The translations under genes were made by a program, and so were the position numbers. DNA of 64,000 nt, taken from Micromonospora siamensis. GTDB taxonomy: Bacteria; Actinomycetota; Actinomycetes; Mycobacteriales; Micromonosporaceae. The number at the start of each line of letters is the position of its first letter. Within the stretch, counting starts at the first letter, position 1. The stretch lies in contig NZ_LT607751.1 of assembly GCF_900090305.1 (NCBI RefSeq), forward strand, positions 4,898,001-4,962,000. Reading direction: 5' to 3'. Of the stretch, positions 37,151-46,627 are shown one piece after another. The notes beneath the pieces were generated by a model. That model was not told the origin of the DNA and did no database searches. It was given only the letters and a program-made list of their open reading frames with translations.

Positions 37151-38700
37151 CGGGCCGGCTTCAGGGTCTCGGCGGCGGCGATCGCGGCGAGCACCGCGGC
37201 GGCCTTGTTGCGGGTCTCCTGATCCTCCGAGGAAGGATCGGAATCGGCCACCACCCCGGCGCCGGCCTGCACGTACGCCCGCCCGTCGCGCAGCAGCGCG
37301 GTACGGATCGCGATCGCCATGTCCAGGTCACCGCCGAAGCCGAAGTAGCCGACGGTGCCGCCGTAGAGGCCGCGACGCACCGGTTCCAGTTCCTCGATGA
37401 TCTCCATGGCGCGCACCTTGGGGGCGCCGGAGAGGGTGCCCGCCGGGAAGGTGGCCGCGAGGGCGTCGAAGGCGGTCCGGTCCTCGCGCAGGGTGCCGGT
37501 CACCGTGGAGACGATGTGCATGACGTGGCTGTACCGCTCGATGGTGGCGAACTCGGGCACCTCGACGCTCCCCGGCCGGCAGACCCGGCCCAGGTCGTTG
37601 CGGCCCAGGTCGACCAGCATCACGTGCTCGGCGCGCTCCTTCGGGTCGGCGAGCAGCTCGGCGGCGTACCGGGCGTCGGCCTCCGGGGTGGCCCCGCGCG
37701 GGCGGGTGCCGGCGATCGGGTGCAGCAGGGCGCGCCGCCGGCCGTCGGCGTCCCCGGTGACCTTGAGGTGCGCCTCCGGGGACGAGCCGACGATGTCGAA
37801 GCCGTCGAAGCGCAGCAGGTACATGTACGGGCTGGGGTTGGTGGTGCGCAGCACCCGGTAGACGTCCAGCGGGTCGGCCTCGGTGGCCCGCTCGAAGCGC
37901 TGGGCCAGCACGATCTGGAAGCACTCGCCGGCCCGGATGGCCTCCTTGGCCGCCTCGACCGCCTTGGGATAGCCACCGTCGGGGGTGCGGCTGACCACGT
38001 CGCCGACCGCCGGCCGCTCGACCGTGGAGATCATGGGCGGAATCGGTCGGGACAGCGCGGTGGTCATCGCGTCGAGCCGCCCCACCGCGTGGTGGTACGC
38101 CGCCGCCACCAGCGGCGCCCGGTCCGGGGCGTCGGTGGGCGGCAGCACCGCGTTGGCCACCAGGATCGCCGAGCCCTCGTGGTGGTCGAGCACCACCAGG
38201 TCGGTGGCGAGCATCATGCCCAGCTCGGGCAGGCGCAGGTCGTCCTCGGTGAGCTCGGGCAGCCGTTCGAGGCGCCGGACGAAGTCGTAGCCGAGGTAGC
38301 CGACCATCCCGCCGGTGAGCGGCGGCATCCCGCTGGCCGGGTCGAAGACCGGACCGGCGAGCTGCTCGACGGTCTCCCGCAGCGCGCGTACCGGGTCGCC
38401 GCCGGTGGGCAGGCCGGCGGGCGGGTGGCCGGTCCAGACGGCGGAGCCGTCCCGCTCGCCGAGGGTGGCGAGGCTGCGTACCCCGATGAAGGAGTAGCGC
38501 GACCAGGGCGTGCCGGCCGGGCCGGCGCCCTGCTCGGCGGACTCCAGCAGGAAGGTGCCGGGGCCGCCGGCCAGCTTCCGGTAGACCCCGACCGGGGTCT
38601 CGGCGTCGGCGAGCAGCCGGCGGACGACCGGTACGACCCGCCAGCGCGCGGCCAGGTCGGCGAAGGTGGCCTGGTCCGGGCTGACCGTCCCGTCGGTCAT
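37147..38700 (-). CDS. trpE: Anthranilate synthase component I
   Basis: 517-aa chorismate-utilising subunit forming anthranilate with ammonia from a TrpG partner not in this window. The N-terminal feedback site shows TFLLESAE (LLES motif for Trp inhibition). The catalytic domain has [34 protein letters not shown] and the Mg-site [18 protein letters not shown] 38700 overlaps the hisI stop as ATGA, so hisI-trpE-membrane protein are one coupled unit. No Trp leader peptide was seen before hisI. Confidence 0.96.
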   Translation of the reverse strand: MTDGTVSPDQATFADLAARWRVVPVVRRLLADAETPVGVYRKLAGGPGTFLLESAEQGAGPAGTPWSRYSFIGVRSLATLGERDGSAVWTGHPPAGLPTGGDPVRALRETVEQLAGPVFDPASGMPPLTGGMVGYLGYDFVRRLERLPELTEDDLRLPELGMMLATDLVVLDHHEGSAILVANAVLPPTDAPDRAPLVAAAYHHAVGRLDAMTTALSRPIPPMISTVERPAVGDVVSRTPDGGYPKAVEAAKEAIRAGECFQIVLAQRFERATEADPLDVYRVLRTTNPSPYMYLLRFDGFDIVGSSPEAHLKVTGDADGRRRALLHPIAGTRPRGATPEADARYAAELLADPKERAEHVMLVDLGRNDLGRVCRPGSVEVPEFATIERYSHVMHIVSTVTGTLREDRTAFDALAATFPAGTLSGAPKVRAMEIIEELEPVRRGLYGGTVGYFGFGGDLDMAIAIRTALLRDGRAYVQAGAGVVADSDPSSEDQETRNKAAAVLAAIAAAETLKPAR

Positions 38701-39125
38701 GCGGCATCGCCTCCAGGGGTGACCGGCAGTTCCTCGAAGAAGCACGAGTGGTGCCCAGTGTGGCAGGCGGCGCCGACCTGATCGACGCTCACCAGCAGCG
38801 CGTCACCGTCGCAGTCCACCGCCACCGAGCGGACGTGCTGGTGGTGGCCGGAGGTGGCGCCCTTGACCCAGTACTCCTGGCGGCTGCGCGACCAGTACGT
38901 GGCCCGGCCGGTGGTCAGCGTGCGGTGCAGGGCCTCGTCGTCCATCCAGGCGAGCATCAGGACCTCGCCGGTGTCGTGCTGGCGCACCACGGCGGCGACC
39001 AGGCCGTCGGGGGTGCGGCGCAGCCGGGCGGCGACGGCGGGGTCGAGCCGGGACGGGCGGGCCGGGCCGCCGGCCGCGTCGGAGCGGTCGGGACCGGCGG
39101 TCAGGGGAGCGTCAGGTACGGGCAC
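38697..39125 (-). CDS. hisI: Phosphoribosyl-AMP cyclohydrolase
   Basis: 142-aa zinc/magnesium hydrolase opening the adenine ring of PR-AMP, the third step of histidine synthesis. [24 protein letters not shown], the Mg-binding VDCDGDALL and the zinc Cys/His cluster [13 protein letters not shown] are all present. The first 30 residues are a poorly conserved extension. Start GTG 39125. As in other actinobacteria the gene lies with trpE, apart from the main his cluster. Confidence 0.95.
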   Translation of the reverse strand: MPVPDAPLTAGPDRSDAAGGPARPSRLDPAVAARLRRTPDGLVAAVVRQHDTGEVLMLAWMDDEALHRTLTTGRATYWSRSRQEYWVKGATSGHHQHVRSVAVDCDGDALLVSVDQVGAACHTGHHSCFFEELPVTPGGDAA

Positions 39126-39181
39126 AGTGACCCATTGTCCCGCACCCGCCGCGGCCCCCGCCGCCGCGTCCCGGAGGGCGG

Positions 39182-40186
39182 TCAGTGACCGACCGTCCGC
39201 ATCCCCGCCTCGGGGTAGCGCTCCCCGGCCACCGCGTCGGCCGGCACCGCCTCGCGCAGCCGGTCCCGCTGCGCCGCGGTGAGCTCGATGTCGGCCGCCG
39301 CCGCGTTCTCCTCCAGGTAGCGGACCCGCTTGGTGCCGGGGATCGGCAGGATGTCCTCGCCCTGGGCGAGCAGCCAGGCCAGCGCCGCCTGGGCCGGGGT
39401 GCAGCCGACCTCGGCGGCGACCTCGCGGACCGCCTCGACCAGCTTCAGGTTGGCGTCGAGGTTGCCCTCGGCGAAGCGGGGCACGTTGGCCCGCCAGTCG
39501 TCGGCGGCCAACTGTTCACGGCTGGTGATCGCGCCGGTGAGCAGCCCCCGACCCACCGGCGAGTACGCGACCAGCGCCACACCGAGCTCCCGGCAGGTGG
39601 CCAGCATCTCGGTCTCGACGTCCCGGCTGAACAGGGAGTACTCCATCTGCACGGCGGCGATCGGGTGGACCGCGTGGGCCGCCCGCAGGGTGGCCGGGCT
39701 GACCTCGGAGAGGCCCACCAGCCGGATCTTGCCGGCCGTCGCCAGCTCGGCGAGCGCGCCGACGGTCTCCTCGATCGGGGTGTCCGGGTTCCGCCGGTGC
39801 AGGTAGTACAGGTCGATGGTGTCGACGCCCAGCCGGCTCAGCGAGGCGTCGCAGGCCTCCCGGGCCCAGGCGGCGCTGCTGTCGACGTACGCGCCGGGGG
39901 TGCCGGTGCCGCCGAAGCTGTCGCCGCGGGCACGGTTGCCGAACTTGGTGGCCAGGAAGACCTCGTCGCGGCGGGCCCGCACCACCGGACCGAGCAGCCG
40001 CTCGTTGGCGCCGAACCCGTACATGTCGGCGGTGTCGAGGTGGTTGACGCCCAGGTCGAGGGCCCGGTGCAGGGTCCGGGTGGACTCGGCGTCGTCGCCC
40101 TGCCCGTACGCGAAGCTCATCCCCATGCAGCCGAGGCCGACGGCCGAGACCTCCGGTCCGTCCGCGCCCATCCGTCGTCGCATCAT
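39182..40186 (-). CDS. Aldo/keto reductase, co-operonic with MerR
   Basis: 334-aa AKR13-type oxidoreductase. It begins [16 protein letters not shown]. Catalytic Asp/Tyr are in HLDTADMYG, Lys in LATKFG, His in YYLHRRNP, and the NADP site is [14 protein letters not shown] 40186 overlaps the stop of the MerR gene (ATGA), so the regulator and enzyme are one operon. Relatives reduce aldehydes or methylglyoxal; the actual substrate is unknown. Confidence 0.9.
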   Translation of the reverse strand: MMRRRMGADGPEVSAVGLGCMGMSFAYGQGDDAESTRTLHRALDLGVNHLDTADMYGFGANERLLGPVVRARRDEVFLATKFGNRARGDSFGGTGTPGAYVDSSAAWAREACDASLSRLGVDTIDLYYLHRRNPDTPIEETVGALAELATAGKIRLVGLSEVSPATLRAAHAVHPIAAVQMEYSLFSRDVETEMLATCRELGVALVAYSPVGRGLLTGAITSREQLAADDWRANVPRFAEGNLDANLKLVEAVREVAAEVGCTPAQAALAWLLAQGEDILPIPGTKRVRYLEENAAAADIELTAAQRDRLREAVPADAVAGERYPEAGMRTVGH

Positions 40187-40572
40187 GCCTGCTCCTCCTC
40201 CGCCCTGCGGTAGATGTCGATCTTGTGGTCGAGGACCTCGAGGTCCTCGGTGAGCTCGGCCATCCGGGCCAGCACCCGGGCCCGGTGCGCCTCGAACAGC
40301 GCCCGCCGGGCGCCGAGGGTCCGGTCCCCCAGCCGGGCCAGCTCGGCGTAGCGGCGCATGTCCCGCACGGGCATGCCGGTGCGGCGCAGCCGGGTGAGCA
40401 GGACCAGCCAGTTGACGTCGGACTCGGTGTAGCGGCGGCGGCCCGCAGAGTCCCGCCCGACCGGGGCGACCAGCCCCTCCTGCTCGTACCAGCGCAGCGT
40501 GTAGGTGGTCAGGCCGACCCGGGCGGCGGCTTCGCCCACCGACAGGCCCCTCTCCTCGGTGCTGATGTCCAC
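40183..40572 (-). CDS. MerR-family transcriptional regulator
   Basis: 129 aa. The N-terminal winged HTH is [25 protein letters not shown], the second recognition part is [12 protein letters not shown], and a long coiled-coil dimerisation helix ends the protein. There are no Cys for metal sensing, so an organic inducer is more likely. GTG 40572 has GGAG 5 nt upstream. The promoter in front has a 19-bp spacer with a 16-bp palindrome, the classic MerR arrangement, implying autoregulation together with the downstream aldo/keto reductase. Confidence 0.88.
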   Translation of the reverse strand: MDISTEERGLSVGEAAARVGLTTYTLRWYEQEGLVAPVGRDSAGRRRYTESDVNWLVLLTRLRRTGMPVRDMRRYAELARLGDRTLGARRALFEAHRARVLARMAELTEDLEVLDHKIDIYRRAEEEQA

Positions 40573-40579
40573 GCGCTCC

Positions 40580-40610
40580 AGCCTTCCAGTTCGAGCACGC
40601 TCGAAGTCAA
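40580..40610 (-). promoter_or_regulatory. MerR-type promoter/operator
   Basis: On the minus strand -35 TTGACT (40605-40610), a 19-bp spacer, and -10 AAGGCT (40580-40585). The palindrome TTCGAGC-AC-GCTCGAA (40590-40605) lies between them. The overlong spacer with a central dyad is how MerR proteins activate by untwisting DNA. Confidence 0.65.
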
Positions 40611-40629
40611 CCGTTGCGGGGCGGGGCAC

Positions 40630-40665
40630 AACTCATCTAGCGTTGAGTTCAACAGGTGATGAGTT
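40630..40665 (+). promoter_or_regulatory. Nested palindromic operator before the ABC-2 operon
   Basis: Inner palindrome GTTGAGTTCAAC (40642-40653) and outer arms AACTCATC (40630-40637) / GATGAGTT (40658-40665) share one centre, 40647.5. It lies 14 bp before the ABC ATPase ATG and is the likely site for the TetR regulator encoded at the end of the operon. Confidence 0.6.
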
Positions 40666-40678
40666 TCGGAGGCGGGCG

Positions 40679-41416
40679 ATGGACGAGGCGGTGACGGTCC
40701 ACGACCTGGTCGTGGAGCGCGGCGGGCGGCGGGTGCTGCACGGCGTCAGCTGTGCGGTGCCGCGCGGCACGGTGACCGGGCTGCTCGGCCCCAGCGGCAG
40801 CGGCAAGACCACCCTGATGCGGGCGGTCGTCGGTGTGCAGACCATCGGCTCGGGCACGGTCACCGTGCTCGGCCGGCCCGCCGGGTCGCGGGAGCTGCGC
40901 TCGCGGGTCGGCTACCTCACCCAGGCGCCCAGCGTCTACGCCGACCTGACGGTGCGGGAGAACACCCGCTACTTCGCCGCCCTGCACGGCCGGGGCCACA
41001 CCGAGGCCGACCGGGCGGTCGCCGACGTCGGGCTGGCCGACGCCGCCGGCCAGCTGGTCGGCACCCTCTCCGGCGGGCAGCGCAGTCGGGCGTCGCTGGC
41101 CTGCGCCCTGGTCGGCGAGCCGGAGCTGGTGATCCTGGACGAACCCACCGTCGGGCAGGACCCGGTGCTGCGGGCCGACCTGTGGGCCCGGTTCCACGCC
41201 ATGGCCGCCGCCGGGACCACCCTGCTGGTCTCCAGCCACGTGATGGACGAGGCGGCCCGCTGCGACCGGCTGCTGCTGATCCGCGAGGGCCGGCTGATCG
41301 CCGACGACACCCCCGCCGGGGTACGCGCCACCGCCGGCGTCGACGACCTCGACGAGGCGTTCCTGCGACTGATCCGCGCGAGCGAGGCGGGCACCGCCGG
41401 AAAGGACGCCTCGTGA
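40679..41416 (+). CDS. ABC-2 type exporter, ATP-binding subunit
   Basis: 245-aa ATPase of the DrrA/NodI class. Walker A GPSGSGKT, Q-loop YLTQAPSVYADLT, signature LSGGQRSRASLA, Walker B LVILDEPTVGQD and H-loop LLVSSHVMDEA are all intact. ATG 40679 has GGAGG 7 nt upstream. It is the first gene of a three-gene unit with GTGA overlaps at both joints (ATPase-permease-TetR). Family members export drugs or lipophilic metabolites. Confidence 0.93.
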   Translation: MDEAVTVHDLVVERGGRRVLHGVSCAVPRGTVTGLLGPSGSGKTTLMRAVVGVQTIGSGTVTVLGRPAGSRELRSRVGYLTQAPSVYADLTVRENTRYFAALHGRGHTEADRAVADVGLADAAGQLVGTLSGGQRSRASLACALVGEPELVILDEPTVGQDPVLRADLWARFHAMAAAGTTLLVSSHVMDEAARCDRLLLIREGRLIADDTPAGVRATAGVDDLDEAFLRLIRASEAGTAGKDAS

Positions 41417-42168
41417 ACCCGCGCATCCTGGCCGCCACCACCGGACGCATCCTGCGCCAACTGCGGCACGACCGGCGCACCGTGGCGCTGCTGCTGGTGG
41501 TCCCGACCGTGCTGCTCACCCTGGTCTACTTCATGTACGTCGACCAGCCCACCCCGCCCGGGCGGCCCAGCGTCTTCGACCGGGTGGCCCTGATCATGCT
41601 GGGCTTCTTCCCGTTCATCATCATGTTCCTGGTGACCAGCATCGCCATGCTCCGCGAGCGCACCACCGGCACCCTGGAACGGCTGCTCACCACCCCGCTG
41701 GGCAAGCTCGACCTGCTCTTCGGCTACGGCATCGCGTTCGGCCTGGCCGGGGCGGTGCAGGCCGCCATCGCCTCGGCCGTGGCGTACTGGGTCTTCGGGC
41801 TGGACACCGCCGGCAGCATCTGGCTGGTGGTGCTGATCGCCGCGGTCAACGCCGTGCTGGCCGTGGCGCTCGGACTGTTCTGCTCCGCCTTCGCCCGCAC
41901 CGAGTTCCAGGCCGTGCAGTTCATGCCCGTGGTGGCGATCCCCCAACTGCTGCTCTGCGGGCTCTTCGTGCCCCGGGGCGAGATGGCCGGCTGGCTCCAG
42001 GCGGTCAGCGACGCGCTGCCCCTGTCGTACGCGGTCGAGGCCCTCCAGGAGGTCGGCGCCCACCCGGACCCGACCGGCACCATGTGGCGCGACGTGGCGA
42101 TCGTGGCCGGCGCGGCCGTGGTGGCGCTGGTGCTGGCCGCGGCGACCCTGCGCCGGCGCAGCGGGTGA
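41413..42168 (+). CDS. ABC-2 type exporter, permease subunit
   Basis: 251-aa permease with six membrane helices in the ABC2_membrane pattern (TVALLLVVPTVLLTLVYFMY ... LRERTTGTLERLLTTPLGKLD ... QLLLCGLFVPRGEM). GTG start 41413 overlaps the ATPase stop. It forms a 2+2 transporter with the preceding subunit in the cytoplasmic membrane. Substrate unknown. Confidence 0.9.
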   Translation: MNPRILAATTGRILRQLRHDRRTVALLLVVPTVLLTLVYFMYVDQPTPPGRPSVFDRVALIMLGFFPFIIMFLVTSIAMLRERTTGTLERLLTTPLGKLDLLFGYGIAFGLAGAVQAAIASAVAYWVFGLDTAGSIWLVVLIAAVNAVLAVALGLFCSAFARTEFQAVQFMPVVAIPQLLLCGLFVPRGEMAGWLQAVSDALPLSYAVEALQEVGAHPDPTGTMWRDVAIVAGAAVVALVLAAATLRRRSG

Positions 42169-42767
42169 CGGCCCGGCGCACCGGCCGGCGGCCCGGCAAC
42201 CCGGACACCCGCGACGCGATCCTCGCCGCGGCTCGGACCGCGTTCGCCGAGCGTGGCTTCGACGCCGCCTCGATCCGGGCCATCGCCACCACCGCCGGCG
42301 TCGACCCGGCGCTCGTGCACCACTACTTCAGGACCAAGGAGGAGCTGTTCCGGGCCACCGTGGCGATCCCGATCGACCCGGCCGAGCTGCTGCCGCGGGT
42401 GCTGGCCGGCGGCCGGGACGAGGTCGGCGCCCGGCTGGTCCGCACCTTCCTCGGCGTCTGGGACTCGCCGGTCGGCACCGCCGCGGTGGCGCTGCTTCGC
42501 TCGGCGGTCAGCAACCAGTGGACCGCCCGGCTGCTGCGCGAGTTCCTCACCACCCAGATCCTGCGCCGCGTCCTCGACCAGCTCGACCTCGACCCCGCCG
42601 AGGCGCCGCTGCGCGGTTCCCTGGTGTCCACCCAGCTCGCCGGCCTGGCCATGATGCGCTACGTCATCCGCCTGGAGCCGGTCGCCTCCGCCACCCCCGA
42701 CACCCTGGTGGCCACCATCGGCCCCACCCTCCAGCGCTACCTCACCGGCCCCCTCGACCAGAGTTGA
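42165..42767 (+). CDS. TetR-family regulator of the ABC-2 operon
   Basis: 200-aa repressor. The HTH reads FDAASIRAIATTAGVDPALVHHYFRTKEELF; the C-terminal domain resembles the TetR_C class often paired with ABC-2 exporters. GTG 42165 overlaps the permease stop, so it is made from the same mRNA and probably represses the operon through the nested palindrome at 40630-40665. It ends 10 bp before the convergent ABC exporter gene; I see no hairpin there. Confidence 0.88.
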   Translation: MTARRTGRRPGNPDTRDAILAAARTAFAERGFDAASIRAIATTAGVDPALVHHYFRTKEELFRATVAIPIDPAELLPRVLAGGRDEVGARLVRTFLGVWDSPVGTAAVALLRSAVSNQWTARLLREFLTTQILRRVLDQLDLDPAEAPLRGSLVSTQLAGLAMMRYVIRLEPVASATPDTLVATIGPTLQRYLTGPLDQS

Positions 42768-42777
42768 CCGGCGGGGG

Positions 42778-44571
42778 TCAGCGGGTTTGTTCGAGCCAGG
42801 AGGCGTAGAGGAGGGCGTAGACGGAGTCTTCGTCCTTGAGCAGGTCTTCGTGGGGGCCGCGTTGGACGACGCGACCGCGGTCCACCACGATCACCTCGTC
42901 GGCGGACTGGGCGGTGGAGAGCCGGTGCGCGATCGCCAGGGTGGTCCGGCCCCGGGTCACCGCGTCCAGGGTGCGTTGCAGGCGCACCTCGGTGGCCGGG
43001 TCGACCGCGCTGGTGGCCTCGTCGAGCACCAGCAGGTCGGGGTCGGCGACGTACGCCCGGGCCAACGCGACCAGCTGCCGCTCCCCCACGCTCAGCGCCT
43101 CGCCGCGCTCCCCGACCGGGGTGCCCAGCCCGGACGGCAGGCCGTCCAGCCAGTCGGCCAGGCCCAACTCGGTGAAGGCGGCGGTGAGCTGCTCGTCGGT
43201 CAGCTCCGGCCGGGCGAAGCGGACGTTCTCCCCCACCGTGGCGTCGAACAGGAACCCGTCCTGCGGCACCATCACCACCCGGGACCGCAGCGAGTCGAAC
43301 CGCACCCGGTCCAGCGGCACCCCGGAGAGCAGCACCGACCCGGTGGTCGGGTCCATCAGCCGGGTGAGCAGCTTGGCGAAGGTGGTCTTGCCGCTGCCGG
43401 TCTCCCCGACCACCGCCACCCGGCTCTTCGCCGGGATGTCCAGGGTGACGTCGTGCAGCACCGGCGGGCCGCCCGGGTAGGCGAACCCCACGTTCGCGAA
43501 GCGCACGTCGATCGGGCCCGGCGGCAGCTCGCGGCCCTGCTCACCCGGGTCGGCCACGTCCGGGGCGACGTCCAGCACGTCGAGCACCCGCCGCCAGCCG
43601 GCGATCGCGTTCTGCGCCTCGTTGAGCACCTCGGTGGCGATCTGCACCGGCTGGATGAAGAGCGTCACCAGGAACAGGAACGCGGTGAGCTGGCCGATCG
43701 ACAGGGTCCGGTCGACGCCCAGGCTGACCCCGACGACCACCACGCCGGCCAGCGCCAGCCCCGCCGCCAGCTCACCGACCGAGCTGCCCAGGATGCTGAT
43801 CCGGATGGCCCGCTGCTGCGCCTCACGCTGCCGTTCGATCGCCTCGTCCAGCCGCCGCTCGGTCCGGCCCGCGATGCCGTACGCCCGGATCACCGGCGCC
43901 CCGACCACGCTCTCGCCGATCGTGCCGAGCAGCGCGCCCATCCGCTGCCGGACCACGCCGTACGCGCCGGCGAGGCGGCGCTGCAACAGCCGGATCACCA
44001 GCACGGCGGGCGCGAAGGCCGCGTAGACCACCAGGGTCAGCTGCCAGGAGTACGCCAGCATCACCGCCGTGGTCACCACCAGCTGACCCAGGTTGACCAG
44101 CAGGATCACCCCGCCCCACTGGAGGAACTGGGTTATCTGGTCGACGTCGCTGGTCACCCGGGAGACCAGCGACCCGCGCCGCTCCGACTGCTGGTGCAGC
44201 ATCGACAGGTCGTGCACGTGCCGGAACGCCCTGGTCCGCACGTTGGCCAGCGCGGTCTCGCTGACCGTGAACAGCCGCCGCATCATCAGGTAGCCGCAGG
44301 TGGTGGTCACCACCAGCACGGCGGCGGTCACCACCACCACCGTCCACACCACGTCCAGGTCGAGGCCGCCGACGATGCCGTGGTCGATGCCGCGCTGCAC
44401 CGCCACCGGCACGGCCACCCGGCCGACCATGTAGACCAGCGCCAACGCCAGCGTGCCGGCCAGCCCGACCTTCAGTTCCGGCGAGAGCGCCAGCCCGCGC
44501 CGCAGCGTCCCCCAGGTCGACTCGCTCTTCTCCGCCGGCCGCCCGGCCTCGGTGGTAGGGGTAGTGCTCAC
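42778..44571 (-). CDS. Heterodimeric ABC exporter, subunit with intact Walker B
   Basis: 597-aa half transporter: six membrane helices (residues about 30-320) then a nucleotide-binding domain. Walker A GETGSGKTT, Walker B LLVLDEATSAVD with catalytic Glu, and H-loop AIAHRLST are canonical, but the signature reads ALSVGERQ instead of LSGGQ. Its partner upstream has the opposite defects, so together they would form one active and one degenerate ATP site, as in TM287/288-type exporters. GTG 44571 overlaps the partner's stop (GTGA). Confidence 0.92.
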   Translation of the reverse strand: MSTTPTTEAGRPAEKSESTWGTLRRGLALSPELKVGLAGTLALALVYMVGRVAVPVAVQRGIDHGIVGGLDLDVVWTVVVVTAAVLVVTTTCGYLMMRRLFTVSETALANVRTRAFRHVHDLSMLHQQSERRGSLVSRVTSDVDQITQFLQWGGVILLVNLGQLVVTTAVMLAYSWQLTLVVYAAFAPAVLVIRLLQRRLAGAYGVVRQRMGALLGTIGESVVGAPVIRAYGIAGRTERRLDEAIERQREAQQRAIRISILGSSVGELAAGLALAGVVVVGVSLGVDRTLSIGQLTAFLFLVTLFIQPVQIATEVLNEAQNAIAGWRRVLDVLDVAPDVADPGEQGRELPPGPIDVRFANVGFAYPGGPPVLHDVTLDIPAKSRVAVVGETGSGKTTFAKLLTRLMDPTTGSVLLSGVPLDRVRFDSLRSRVVMVPQDGFLFDATVGENVRFARPELTDEQLTAAFTELGLADWLDGLPSGLGTPVGERGEALSVGERQLVALARAYVADPDLLVLDEATSAVDPATEVRLQRTLDAVTRGRTTLAIAHRLSTAQSADEVIVVDRGRVVQRGPHEDLLKDEDSVYALLYASWLEQTR

Positions 44572-46442
44572 CGGTCCACCTCGATCTCCAGGCCCGAGGT
44601 CAGCGGCGCCACCTCGTCGTACGTCCGGTTCTGTTCGCGCTCCTGCTCGGCCTGCTCGTACGCGGTGACCAGGTCGGCGTACCCGGGCACGGTGGCCAGC
44701 AGCTCGGTGTGGGTGCCGCGGGCCAGCACCCGGCCCTGCTCCAGGTAGATCACCTCGTCGGCCAGGGCGATGGTGGCCCGCCGGTAGGCGACCACCAGGA
44801 TCGACGCGGCCGCCCCGTCGGGGGTGCCGCCGCGCAGCCCGGCCAGGATGGCCGCCTCCACCCGCGGGTCGACGGCGCTGGTGGCGTCGTCGAGCACCAG
44901 CAGCCGGGGCCGGCCGGCCAGGGCCCGGGCCAGGGTCAGCCGCTGCCGCTGGCCGCCGGAGAGCGAGGTGCCCCGCTCGCCGACCATGGTGTCCAGCCCG
45001 TCGGGCAGCGCGGCGACGAAGCCGTCGGCCTCGGCCAGCCGCAGCGCCGCCCAGACGTCGTCGTCGCCGACGCCGGGGCGGTCCAGGCTGATGTTGGCCC
45101 GGACGGTGTCGTCGAAGACGAACGGCACCTGGGCGACCAGCGCGACCGTGCGGGCCAGCGACTCGGCGGTCAGCTCGCGCAGGTCCACCCCGTCCAGGGT
45201 GACCGTGCCGGAGTCGGGGTCGACCAGCCGGACGGCCAGCGACGCGACGGTGGACTTGCCGGCACCGGTGGGCCCGACCAGGGCCACCGTCTTCCCGGCC
45301 GGCACGGTGAAGCCGACCTCGCCGAGGACCTGGGCGCCGGGCAGGTGCGCCTCGGCCGGCTCGTACCCGAAGTGCACGTCGTCGAAGGCGAGCGTGGCCG
45401 GGCGCGGCTCGGCCGGGTCGAGCCGGCGCGTCCCGTACGGCATCTCGCCGGTGGCGTCCAGCACCCGGCGCACCCGGTCCCAGCCGGCGACGCTGCGCGG
45501 CAGCTCGGCCAGCACCCAGCCGATGGCCCGCACCGGGAAGGCCAGCACGGTGAAGAGGAAGGCGACGCTGACCAGTTCGGTGACGGTGATCGCGCCCGCC
45601 CGGAGCCGGAACGCGCCGACCACCAGCACGGCCAGCGTGCCGAGGCTGGGCAGGGTCTCCAGCATCGGGTCGAAGACGCCGCGCAGCCGGCCGACGGAGA
45701 TCAGCGCGTCGCGCAGCTCGTGGGCGCGGGCGGCGAACCGGTCGGTCTCCTGCGCCTCGCGGCCCATGGTCTTGACCACCAGCGCGCCGTCGAAGCTCTC
45801 GTGCGCGATGCCGCTGACCTCGGCGCGCAGCCGCTGGGCGCGGGCCTGTCGGGGCGCCATCCGGCGGGAGTAGACGACGTTGAGCGCGAACAGCGCCGGG
45901 AAGACCGCCAGGCCGACCAGGGCGAGGGCCCAGTCGGTGAGGAAGAGCGACACCACGGCGCCGACCAGCATCACCAGGGTGCCGACGGCGAACGGCAACG
46001 GGGCGATCGGGTACCAGGCGGCCTCGACGTCGGAGTTGGCGTTGGAGAGCAGGGTGCCGGTGGCGTTGCGGTGGTGCCAGGACAGCGGCAGCTCAAGGTA
46101 GCGGCGGGTGACCCGGCGGCGGTAGGCGGCCTGGAGCCGGTACTGCATGTAGCCGGCGCCGAGCCGCCGGCCGAAGATGCCGACCACCCGCAGCACGCTG
46201 ATCCCGAACAGCGCGGTGGCGGCCAGCGCCAGCGCGCCGACCCCGACCGAGCCGCGGGCGACCGCCGGCACCACCACCTCGCCGACCACCCCGCCGACCA
46301 CGTACGCGCTGGCGATGACCATGGAGCCGAAGAGCACACTGCCGGCCACGGCCACCGCGAAGATCCGCGGCTGTTCCCGGATCGCCCGGCCGAGGACCGC
46401 CATTCCCCTGCCGAGTACGTCCCGACTCGTCCCGCTCGCCAC
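44568..46442 (-). CDS. Heterodimeric ABC exporter, subunit with degenerate catalytic site
   Basis: 624-aa half transporter with six helices and an NBD. Walker A GPTGAGKST and signature LSGGQRQR are intact, but Walker B is LLVLDDATSAVD (catalytic Glu replaced by Asp) and the H-loop is VVAYRRAT (His to Tyr). This is the degenerate-site half of a heterodimer with the downstream gene. Start: GTG 46442 has GGGGGAG just upstream; the frame is open to TTG 46466 without a Shine-Dalgarno. The cargo is unknown; homologous pairs export drugs or lipids. Confidence 0.9.
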   Translation of the reverse strand: MASGTSRDVLGRGMAVLGRAIREQPRIFAVAVAGSVLFGSMVIASAYVVGGVVGEVVVPAVARGSVGVGALALAATALFGISVLRVVGIFGRRLGAGYMQYRLQAAYRRRVTRRYLELPLSWHHRNATGTLLSNANSDVEAAWYPIAPLPFAVGTLVMLVGAVVSLFLTDWALALVGLAVFPALFALNVVYSRRMAPRQARAQRLRAEVSGIAHESFDGALVVKTMGREAQETDRFAARAHELRDALISVGRLRGVFDPMLETLPSLGTLAVLVVGAFRLRAGAITVTELVSVAFLFTVLAFPVRAIGWVLAELPRSVAGWDRVRRVLDATGEMPYGTRRLDPAEPRPATLAFDDVHFGYEPAEAHLPGAQVLGEVGFTVPAGKTVALVGPTGAGKSTVASLAVRLVDPDSGTVTLDGVDLRELTAESLARTVALVAQVPFVFDDTVRANISLDRPGVGDDDVWAALRLAEADGFVAALPDGLDTMVGERGTSLSGGQRQRLTLARALAGRPRLLVLDDATSAVDPRVEAAILAGLRGGTPDGAAASILVVAYRRATIALADEVIYLEQGRVLARGTHTELLATVPGYADLVTAYEQAEQEREQNRTYDEVAPLTSGLEIEVDR

Positions 46443-46627
46443 ACTCTCCCCCGCCGTAAGCCGCAATTATCTCCCTCATCCTTACCGCTCGGGGGTCGCT
46501 CCGCCGACCCGGAGGAGCATGTCCACCGTCACTTCCGTACCCGGTCGTCTCCGGCGGGGCCGCCCCGGCGGGAACGCGGCGCGGCACCGGCGCGCCGATC
46601 GGTCGTGGCGGGCCTACGATCGGCGGC

